Part shown: positions 1-4,692 of the stretch, one piece after another
Numbering within the stretch: the first letter of the stretch is position 1
Layout of the letters: every line of letters begins with the position of its first letter
Position numbers and translations under genes: made by a program
Assembly (NCBI GenBank): GCA_030629295.1
Contig: DAOVPH010000104.1
Coordinates: 1 to 5,881, forward strand
DNA: 5,881 nucleotides
DNA from: Candidatus Latescibacterota bacterium
Lineage (GTDB): Bacteria; Latescibacterota; MVCY01
Direction of reading: 5' to 3'
Notes under the pieces: model-generated
Database searches by the model: none
Told to the model about the DNA's origin: nothing
Seen by the model: the letters and a program-made list of their open reading frames with translations, nothing else

Positions 1-263
<263 letters not shown>

Positions 264-275
264 TGTCTGTAGAAA

Positions 276-1151
276 TTAGGATGCTAACAGCTTTTTCAGC
301 TTCAGATAATCTTCTTCCCTTAGCGTTCCTGCCTGTCTGGCAAGCTCTGCTGTTAGACTCCCTAATCTTTTGTAGACTTCCAGATATTCTGGCGAAAGCC
401 TTTGGATTATCTCCAGGTGTCCTTCAACAGTCTGCAGGTCTCCCCTGCTTACAGGTCCAGTCAGAGCACTGGGTAACCCCACCTTCTCCAGGTTCTTTAC
501 TGTGCCCCAGATGAGAGGCATTACCATCTTCTGGGCTTCTTTTCTCTCTATTCCTATCCTCTCCAGCATCTGCGCAGCTATGTTGGTGACTGTAACCAAG
601 TAGTTGGAGGCTGTGCACAGGGCAGCGTGGTAAAGGGGTTTTGCCTCAGGAGGAACAATCACTGCCTTTCCGTCCAGCTCTTCGACCAGCTTCTGCCCGA
701 ACTCCAGCGCCTCTTTTTCCCCTTCCAGTGAGAAGTAACATCCCGGCAAAATCTCGGTGGAGACTTGACCCTTGGGAAAGGTCTGAATTGGATGCAGGGC
801 GAGGGTGTAGGCCCCTTCTCTTTTAGCTGAAGCCAGGATATCCGAGCCCAAAGCTCCGCTTAAGTGGATCACTATATCGCCTTTTTGAAAGCCGCCTCCC
901 GTGGCAATCTGGTCACATACCTCTTTTATGACCTGGTCAGGGGTGGAAATGAGAATTACATTGGCGACCTTTGCCACTTCTACCGGATCTGTGGAACAAA
1001 GAGCACAGTTGACAAGAGAGCCACACCTGTCGGCTGACTGCCGGGTCCGACTGGCTACGCCAACAATCAGATGGTCTCTCTGATAAAGTGCCACGGCAAA
1101 AGTCGTTCCCACCGCTCCGGCACCAATTATAGCTACTTGAGTGGTTTTCAT
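276..1151 (-). CDS. Rossmann-like / DUF2520 domain dinucleotide-binding protein
   Basis: A 291-residue protein, a normal length for this family (COG5495-type). The N-terminal Rossmann fold starts at once: VAIIGAGAVGTTFAVAL carries the GxGxxG nucleotide-binding loop at residues 10-15, so an NAD(P)-dependent oxidoreductase-like role is expected. Further family marks are ILISTPDQVI (67-76), IHLSGALGSDIL (95-106) and LALHPIQTFP (117-126). The helical DUF2520 half contains YHAALCTASNYLV (174-186) and ALTGPVSRGD (229-238). The fold resembles ketopantoate and pyrroline-5-carboxylate reductases, but the substrate is unknown. I start at the ATG at 1151; the upstream ribosome site (GGATTAAGAA) is weak. 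The stop is TAA at 278-276. It lies 69 bp downstream of the UroD-family gene on the same strand and may be cotranscribed with it. It is intact. Confidence 0.93.
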   Translation of the reverse strand: MKTTQVAIIGAGAVGTTFAVALYQRDHLIVGVASRTRQSADRCGSLVNCALCSTDPVEVAKVANVILISTPDQVIKEVCDQIATGGGFQKGDIVIHLSGALGSDILASAKREGAYTLALHPIQTFPKGQVSTEILPGCYFSLEGEKEALEFGQKLVEELDGKAVIVPPEAKPLYHAALCTASNYLVTVTNIAAQMLERIGIERKEAQKMVMPLIWGTVKNLEKVGLPSALTGPVSRGDLQTVEGHLEIIQRLSPEYLEVYKRLGSLTAELARQAGTLREEDYLKLKKLLAS

Positions 1152-1220
1152 TTCTTAATCCATCTGTGATATGATATTGGACTGGGCTGAACTCCTTGCA
1201 GATCATTCTATTGAAGCCCA

Positions 1221-2456
1221 TCAACCCAGGTGCCCGAATTCGTAGGCTGCCTCGAGCATAGCCTCAATGTTCTCAGTGGGAACATCCTGCTGGATATTGT
1301 GTACTTGGGTAAATACAAATCCCCCCGGACCGGACGAGAATATCTCAATATTCCGCCGCACGTGCTCTCGGATCTCCTTGGTTGTGCCCAACGGCAGTAC
1401 CTTCTGCGTGTCACACCCTCCCCCCCAAAAGACGATCTTTCCTCTAAAGTCCTTCATCAGATGCTCGGGTTCCATGTTCGCGGCAGAGATTTGCACCGGA
1501 TTCAATATGTCTATGCCGGCGTCAATCCACTCGGGAATGTAGCGGTAGATGGATCCGCAGGAATGCAGGTAAGTCTTCCAATTCGTGTGCGTGTGCACCC
1601 ATTCGCACAACCGTTTGTAGTGGGGCTTGATCATCTCTGTGAAAAGATCCGGCGACAGAAACTCGCCATTTTGCGTACCCGCGTCATCCGAGGCCACTCC
1701 CCACGCAAAGCAAAAATCACCGACTGCCTGATGGTAGAGCTGAATACGCTTGATAGTGGCATCCACGTAACGTGCCATCATTTCATGAGCTGTTTCTTTT
1801 TCCGTCATCAACATGCATAGCCATTCATCCAGCGATCCCTGAGTGATGTTGTCCGAAAGAAGTGCGCTAAGCCCGATCAATGAAATACTCGCCCCCCACC
1901 CAAGAAGAGCCTTATCCGTATTCTCATATAACGACCGACCGTGTTCTGCAAACATCTTCAGTTCTTCATCGGAAACCGTATCGCAGGGGCGAAATGCGTC
2001 GGGATCGATCCGCGTACCCGCCATAGTTGGACGAATAAAATCAAAGTAATATCCGTCTTTTGGCATCTGTGCAATGTCCTTGCCGTCGTCGCCCTTCAGT
2101 ATCCAGCTTCCGTTCTTCTGCTGTTCAATTTTCGTCCCGGGCTGAAAGTAAACGTCGAGACCACAGAAAAGAGTTTTGCGCACACCTTCGGAAGCCTCCT
2201 GTTGCGACCACTGCGCAGTCATCGGCTCCAAAGGGAGAACATCCACATGGAGACGCTCTACGACCTCCAGCTCAAGTTCTGCAAGAATCTGCATAGTGTC
2301 GTGGACCCGCGTAGGGCTCCTGATCCCCATGCGCTTTTTCAGCTTGTCGTAGGCGACCGCATTTATCCCCGAAGCACGGATGCCTCCTAAGTCGATCGGC
2401 ACCCGGTCCGGAGTTTCAAAGTTCACAGCCTTCAGTACTCGCTGGCGCGAATTCAT
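1221..2456 (-). CDS. Uroporphyrinogen decarboxylase (URO-D) family protein, methyltransferase-like
   Basis: A 411-residue TIM-barrel protein of the URO-D superfamily. This branch is distinct from heme HemE and is related to corrinoid/thiol methyltransferases of the MtaA/MtbA/CmuA type. It begins MNSRQRVLKAVNFETPDRVPIDLGG, the usual opening of these proteins. Residues counted from ATG 2456: DDAGTQNGEFLSPDLF at 257-272, LHSCGSI with His298 and Cys300, ILNPVQ at 317-322, GGGCDTQ with Cys348, and HNIQQDVPTENIEAM at 386-400. His298-x-Cys300...Cys348 matches the zinc-binding H-x-C-xn-C pattern that activates a thiol in MtaA-type enzymes, so methyl transfer to or from a cofactor is a reasonable guess. 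No corrinoid protein gene is in the window. I prefer ATG 2456: AAGAGGAG lies 5 bases upstream. A GTG at 2462 in the same frame overlaps the flavodoxin stop as GTGA and is an alternative start. The stop is TGA at 1223-1221. Confidence 0.93.
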   Translation of the reverse strand: MNSRQRVLKAVNFETPDRVPIDLGGIRASGINAVAYDKLKKRMGIRSPTRVHDTMQILAELELEVVERLHVDVLPLEPMTAQWSQQEASEGVRKTLFCGLDVYFQPGTKIEQQKNGSWILKGDDGKDIAQMPKDGYYFDFIRPTMAGTRIDPDAFRPCDTVSDEELKMFAEHGRSLYENTDKALLGWGASISLIGLSALLSDNITQGSLDEWLCMLMTEKETAHEMMARYVDATIKRIQLYHQAVGDFCFAWGVASDDAGTQNGEFLSPDLFTEMIKPHYKRLCEWVHTHTNWKTYLHSCGSIYRYIPEWIDAGIDILNPVQISAANMEPEHLMKDFRGKIVFWGGGCDTQKVLPLGTTKEIREHVRRNIEIFSSGPGGFVFTQVHNIQQDVPTENIEAMLEAAYEFGHLG

Positions 2457-2458
2457 GC

Positions 2459-2623
2459 TCACTCCTCTTCGCCCGGCCTGAGATCATCAGCATCCGCGTC
2501 AGATGCCCTTTTTAGTACTGGTTCGACGCCTTCAACCGACTGGACGCCTTCGGCTACAACCCGAGCCGCAGCCTCCGTATTCCCTCCTTGTGAGTGATAA
2601 ACCACCAGCACTTTCTTGGCCAT
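2459..2623 (-). pseudogene. Truncated flavodoxin/WrbA-like FMN protein (54 aa)
   Basis: A good start is visible: GGAGG followed by six bases and ATG at 2623. The 54-residue frame opens MAKKVLVVYHSQGGNTEAAA. This is the first strand plus phosphate-binding loop (S11-Q-G-G-N-T16) of flavodoxin/NAD(P)H:quinone-oxidoreductase-like proteins that bind FMN phosphate. It continues with the first helix and a second strand (VEPVLKRASDADADDL) up to about residue 48. Homologues then continue with a 'CDGLILGSPTYYG'-type FMN loop and are about 150-200 residues long. Here the frame instead runs RPGEEE and stops at TGA 2461-2459, just ahead of the UroD-family ATG. The C-terminal two thirds is not found in this window. 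I read this as a 3' deletion that joined the gene to its downstream neighbour. It could still be translated, acting only as a leader that couples translation of the next gene. Confidence 0.8.
2462..2469 (-). promoter_or_regulatory. Ribosome binding site of the UroD-family gene, inside the upstream reading frame
   Basis: AAGAGGAG reads on the minus strand from 2469 to 2462, five bases before ATG 2456. It encodes the last Glu residues of the truncated flavodoxin frame, whose TGA (2461-2459) falls between this site and the ATG. The position favours ATG 2456 over GTG 2462, because the site abuts the GTG directly. Ribosomes finishing the short frame would end on the site, which gives coupling. Confidence 0.75.
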
Positions 2624-2638
2624 AATCTTCCTCCAGGC

Positions 2639-2838
2639 TTAGGGGGTGATGTCCGTAGCGGAGCATTTCCGGATCTCCACCAGGACCACTTCTCTGCTCT
2701 TCTGTAGCTTCCCAAGGTTATACCGATAATTGCGGCTCCGGTTGTGGCCAGGAGAATACCTCCCGAAACATCCGCAGCCCCTGTAGCTCCAAGGATTATG
2801 CCTCTAACAGTCCGGTATATCCCGAGAATTCTGATTCC
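2639..2838 (-). pseudogene. Probable frameshifted remnant of a glycine-rich membrane-anchor protein
   Basis: No intact gene. After a TAG (2841-2839), one minus-strand frame reads a glycine/alanine-rich hydrophobic stretch, RTVRGIILGATGAADVSGG then ILLATTGAAIIGITLGSYRR and AEKW. This resembles the C-terminal glycine-zipper tail of small conserved envelope proteins that end in 'IG..IKTEKWEEVPLDRIRVS'. At about 2686 the matching continuation is in another frame: VLVEIRKCSATDITP then TAA at 2641-2639, which has the expected V-x-L-x-x-I-R spacing. Two half-matches in adjacent frames suggest a 3' gene fragment with an indel. The TAA sits 15 bases before the flavodoxin start, as an upstream operon member would. 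The family assignment is from memory of the pattern and is tentative. Confidence 0.35.
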
Positions 2839-2841
2839 CTA

Positions 2842-3033
2842 TGTGATTCAAAATACTGCCTGAATATCAAAAAGGCAAGAAAAAACCTATTTGGATTGAG
2901 AACGACGGAAAGGCTGAAAGGGAGGATAGAGAGTTGAAGGATAATGAAAAGAGAAGGGAAATACGTTGAAATTCGAGAAATTTCTCCTAACCCAGATTTC
3001 CCTGCAAATTCGCTTATACCCTGCAAATAAAAG
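2842..3033. other. Intergenic, purine-rich, no supported gene
   Basis: On the + strand, 2867-2970 is strongly purine-biased (runs such as GAAAGGGAGGATAGAGAG). One + frame here reads a highly charged Lys/Glu peptide (LPEYQKGKKKPIWIEN... to TGA near 2970) but has no start codon or ribosome site, so I do not call it. A 12-bp perfect palindrome, GAGAAATTTCTC, is at 2975-2986. I see no promoter or terminator with confidence. Confidence 0.5.
3000..3028. repeat. Two direct 10-bp repeats beside the tRNA fragment
   Basis: CCCTGCAAAT occurs at 3000-3009 and again at 3019-3028, a 19-bp period. It ends 5 bases from the 3' end of the tRNA-Phe fragment. Short spaced direct repeats next to an attachment core can be integrase arm or excisionase sites, but on the simplest model this side is the chromosomal flank, so the role is uncertain. 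Confidence 0.6.
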
Positions 3034-3078
3034 TGGCGCCCCCCAGAATTGAACTGGGCACACACGGATTTTCAGTCC
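3034..3078 (-). tRNA. 3' part of tRNA-Phe(GAA); 5' half absent; putative attachment site
   Basis: Read on the minus strand from 3078: GGA, the seven-base loop CTGAAAA with anticodon GAA (3073-3071), and TCC. Next come a variable region GTGTGTG and a perfect T arm (CCCAG, loop TTCAATT, CTGGG), then GGGCGCC as the seven-base 3' acceptor strand and discriminator A at 3034. CCA is not encoded. The geometry of this half is exact. The expected 5' acceptor strand GGCGCCC and a D arm are absent upstream, and the anticodon stem pairs for only three bases before homology is lost. It cannot therefore fold as a working tRNA. The likely origin is site-specific integration into a tRNA-Phe gene, leaving a duplicated 3' core here. 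A plain deletion of the 5' half is the alternative. Confidence 0.85.
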
Positions 3079-3141
3079 AATATAGCAGCTTTTCGTAACC
3101 TCTTGAAACGGCTTTGGAAATGACATAAGTAATTATTTTCC

Positions 3142-3170
3142 TTGACAAAGTGTTTTCTATGTATTGTGTT
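3142..3170 (+). promoter_or_regulatory. Possible sigma70-type promoter (good -35, poor -10)
   Basis: TTGACA at 3142-3147 is preceded by the pyrimidine tract TTTTCC. With a 17-base spacer the -10 position is TGTGTT (3165-3170), which is weak. If used, transcription would start near 3177 and run to the terminator at 3506-3553 without crossing a recognisable gene. Confidence 0.3.
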
Positions 3171-3204
3171 TGAGTTATACCAATTTTGATGACTTTTGAT
3201 GGGC

Positions 3205-3226
3205 TATGGACACCATATGGACACCA
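3205..3226 (+). repeat. Exact 11-bp tandem duplication
   Basis: TATGGACACCA occurs twice with no gap (3205-3215 and 3216-3226). Eleven bases is close to one helical turn, so a duplicated protein-binding half-site is possible. A simple slippage duplication explains it equally well. Confidence 0.8.
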
Positions 3227-3505
3227 GAAGATAACACTTGTATCTTTGAGTCAAGGTTTTTGTGGGGAGTGGATAGAAATTGAGATCAGGGAACCAGGGT
3301 TAATAGAGCGCAAATCGAGTGCACAAGATTTGGATCTCTCGGATTCCTCGTTGACAAATGTATTCTTATGCGCCAATTCTACGTTACCTCAATTGCGATG
3401 ATTTCCGATGATGTAAGGACCAAGAAAATATGAGGCTTCGGGTTCCTAAATCAAGGCGTGGTGTCTTAGTTTGATTGTGTTGACACGGCAGACGTCTATG
3501 AGAAG

Positions 3506-3553
3506 CCCACACTTTCGCCTGAGTTGAAAGAGGTGAACGTGTGGGTTTTTTTT
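3506..3553 (+). terminator. Strong rho-independent terminator
   Basis: CCCACAC (3506-3512) pairs with GTGTGGG (3539-3545). After one T/C mismatch, TTCGCCT (3514-3520) pairs with AGGTGAA (3531-3537), including one G-U. The loop is ten bases (3521-3530). Eight T residues follow at 3546-3553. The T run is on the + side only, so it acts on rightward transcription. No protein gene lies upstream of it within the window. Confidence 0.85.
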
Positions 3554-4037
3554 CCTCACGACGGCAATCCAGCGCAAACATCGTCTTGCAGGTAGAGATC
3601 GGCGGATTCTGCCCGGAGCTGCAAAAACAGACCGTTGAAATGCCGGATTGCATGTAACCCAGGGGTATGTCTCTATTCGCTTCTGCTGGATACGCTTCAA
3701 GTCAGAAAGGGTGTTCCTGGTGTGGTTGCGACTCTTGGTTTTGAAGAAAGCAGAAATGGCAGAAATATTTCTTCCAATCAGATTCTGACTTCTTCAGATG
3801 GCAACAAGGAAGGTATAGAGAACGAGGGGGGAAAGAAAAGCCGAGGCAGAATGATAAAAGAATGGCAAAAACGACGGGTCCAACTTCTTGTGACTGAAAT
3901 ACATACACCAACTTTGCCCAATGGGTATTGTGTCAAGAAACCAAGTGTGGATAAGAGAGAATAGCTTCCTTGACAAACCATGAGTACAGCGCGTACCGGC
4001 TATATTGTGCGAATCCTATAATCATTTTCCTGTTTCC

Positions 4038-4373
4038 TTACTCCCAGAAAGCCCTCAATGCATTGAGGGCTTTCTGTTGTGTGGCCAGATCCTTTGTTTT
4101 AAGAAGCTGACAGATCTCCACCAGGATCTTCTCCTGTTCCCTTAACGGCTCCTCCAGGCCAGGAAAATCAAAGAGGTCTCTGATCTGGACACCGAGAGCC
4201 TTGGAGATCTTAAGCAGAGAAGAAACCGTTACATTAGCTGATCCTCTCTCCACATCACCCACATCTGCAACGCCTGCTTTCTCTGACAGATCCATCTGAG
4301 TCAGGTTCTGCCTCTTCCGCAGAAACCTCACTCTCTGACCCAAGTGTCTAAGTACACTCTCTGTTTCTACCAT
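4038..4373 (-). CDS. XRE-family helix-turn-helix regulator with a shortened recognition helix
   Basis: A 111-residue cytoplasmic DNA-binding protein, probably a repressor or antitoxin-like regulator. Residues about 8-66 form a Cro/C1 HTH: LRHLGQRVRFLRKRQNLTQ, DLSEKAGV, then DVERGSANVTVSSLLKISKALGV and the usual LFDF exit. Related proteins have eleven residues from the AGV of helix 2 to the conserved ERG glycine (such as SRSYISDIERG). Here there are nine (ADVGDVERG), so two residues of the turn or recognition helix are missing. A helical tail (residues 75-111) of unknown role follows. The start is ATG 4373 with GGAGG seven bases upstream; the stop is TAA at 4040-4038. A perfect inverted repeat at 4399-4419 fits autoregulation. 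No toxin gene is adjacent on its strand. A 32-bp palindrome lies inside its 3' coding end. Confidence 0.88.
   Translation of the reverse strand: MVETESVLRHLGQRVRFLRKRQNLTQMDLSEKAGVADVGDVERGSANVTVSSLLKISKALGVQIRDLFDFPGLEEPLREQEKILVEICQLLKTKDLATQQKALNALRAFWE
4045..4076. repeat. Perfect 32-bp palindrome inside the XRE gene 3' end
   Basis: CAGAAAGCCCTCAATG (4045-4060) is followed directly by its exact reverse complement (4061-4076), with no spacer. On the minus strand it encodes Gln100 to Trp110 of the regulator. An RNA from either strand would form a long hairpin with a tight loop. No T run follows on either side, so it is not a standard intrinsic terminator. Confidence 0.9.
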
Positions 4374-4398
4374 CTACCTGCCTCCCTTTTTCAATATA

Positions 4399-4419
4399 AG
4401 ATAGCCAAAAATGCTATCT
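4399..4419. promoter_or_regulatory. Probable operator of the XRE regulator
   Basis: AGATAGC (4399-4405), seven bases CAAAAAT, then GCTATCT (4413-4419): a perfect 7+7 inverted repeat with one-turn-plus spacing, typical of a dimeric HTH repressor site. It lies 26-46 bp upstream of the XRE start. On the minus strand a possible -10, TATATT (4398-4393), directly abuts it, so bound protein would block the regulator's own promoter. Rightward transcription from 4449 could also be affected. Confidence 0.65.
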
Positions 4420-4442
4420 GTAAGAAGGAAGCATAAGGAAGA

Positions 4443-4479
4443 TTTTTCTTGACAATCTGGATTATAATTCAGATATTAT
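4443..4479 (+). promoter_or_regulatory. Probable rightward promoter
   Basis: TTTTTCTTGACA (4443-4454) includes a consensus -35 at 4449-4454. At 17 bases GATATT (4472-4477) is a fair -10. TATTAT (4474-4479) is better but has 19 bases. Transcription would start near 4485 and run into the structured 4502-4641 stretch towards the TPR and FG-GAP genes. Confidence 0.5.
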
Positions 4480-4501
4480 AAAAAGTATGGCACAGAAGGT
4501 T

Positions 4502-4641
4502 AGCCTTGTGGGTTCTTTTGAGGAGTTAGAAAAACGTGCGATCTTACTGTGAACTTGGATTGATTTACTTGCTCAAAAATCTTTCTAATTGGCAAATGGA
4601 CTTGAGTCTCACAAGGCTCCGAAAGAACCAGAATTCCAAGT
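4502..4641 (+). other. Leader region with three long-range complementary segment pairs
   Basis: AGCCTTGTG (4502-4510) is complementary to CACAAGGCT (4610-4618). The adjoining GGTTCTTT (4511-4518) is complementary to AAAGAACC (4622-4629). ACTTGGA (4553-4559) is complementary to TCCAAGT (4635-4641). The order is A-B-C then A'-B'-C', not nested, so all three helices cannot form as one simple hairpin. Alternative pairing (a switch) or tertiary pairing is possible. It does not match a riboswitch class I know by sequence. A 21-codon ATG frame (4487-4552) here has no ribosome site and is not called. Confidence 0.4.
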
Positions 4642-4656
4642 AGAGAACCATACAAG

Positions 4657-4692
4657 TTTTTCTTGACATGCGAGGAGGTGAGTTTGTAATGA
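4657..4692 (+). promoter_or_regulatory. Second TTTTTCTTGACA box, possible promoter
   Basis: The 12-mer at 4657-4668 is identical to 4443-4454. With an 18-base spacer the -10 would be TAATGA (4687-4692), a poor match that overlaps ATG 4689. If used, the RNA would start near 4699, after that ATG and around the premature TGA, so only the TTG 4725 start would be available. Confidence 0.3.
4674..4681 (+). promoter_or_regulatory. Strong ribosome binding site for ATG 4689
   Basis: GGAGGTGA at 4674-4681 is a near-perfect anti-16S match, seven bases before ATG 4689. The frame reads Met-Lys-Tyr and then TGA. Such a strong site in front of a three-codon frame indicates that 4689 was the real start of the TPR gene. 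Confidence 0.75.

Larger units (their letters stand above)
3096..4037. other. Gene-poor stretch of about 940 bp, putative interior of a decayed element
   Basis: Open frames here are short and lack ribosome sites. The longest (+ strand, TTG 3635 to TAG 3964, 109 codons) has no SD and no recognisable domain. The stretch contains a terminator (3506-3553), a tandem duplication (3205-3226) and four of the six + strand TTGACA boxes of the right half of the window (3142, 3351, 3480, 3970). There is also a purine-rich run around 3800-3875. No integrase, transposase, inverted terminal repeat or CRISPR array is seen. On the tRNA-fragment model this would be element DNA that has lost its genes, but this is inference. 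Confidence 0.45.

Noticed and set aside
1230..1820. 196-codon open frame on the + strand opposite the UroD-family gene
   Set aside because: It lies wholly antisense to a gene with clear family motifs and has no domain or ribosome site. It is a codon-bias shadow.
1941..2390. 149-codon + strand frame opposite the UroD-family gene
   Set aside because: Antisense shadow without motifs or SD.
2944..3030. 28-codon + frame starting MKREGKYVEIREISPNP
   Set aside because: The nearest purine run is too close to the ATG for a normal SD, the peptide is unknown, and it runs through the CCCTGCAAAT repeats. Insufficient support.
3034..3120. Complete tRNA-Phe gene, or tRNA gene split by a group I intron
   Set aside because: No sequence matching the 5' half (GGCGCCC acceptor strand, D arm) occurs within the window on the right side. 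Homology starts in the anticodon stem rather than at an intron splice point in the loop.
2796..3126. Minus-strand frames of 79-89 codons across the tRNA fragment
   Set aside because: They read through the tRNA core and a pyrimidine-rich tract, giving Phe/Leu/Ser-rich low-complexity peptides. No SD.
3186..3401. 71-codon + frame downstream of the 3142 TTGACA
   Set aside because: No SD, no recognisable domain, and it spans the tandem duplication. Composition looks non-coding.
3635..3964. 109-codon + frame from TTG
   Set aside because: TTG start without SD, and a purine-rich low-complexity middle. No motif in it or its antisense frames.
4045..4076. Palindrome as an intrinsic terminator of the XRE gene
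   Set aside because: No T run follows on either strand (GGAGTAAGGAAACAGG leftward, TTGTGTGGCC rightward).
4487..4552. 21-codon frame MAQKVSLVGSFEELEKRAILL just after the 4449 promoter
   Set aside because: It could be a leaderless peptide, since the ATG is about 8 bases after the -10, but there is no SD, homology or length to support it. It also overlaps the complementary segments.
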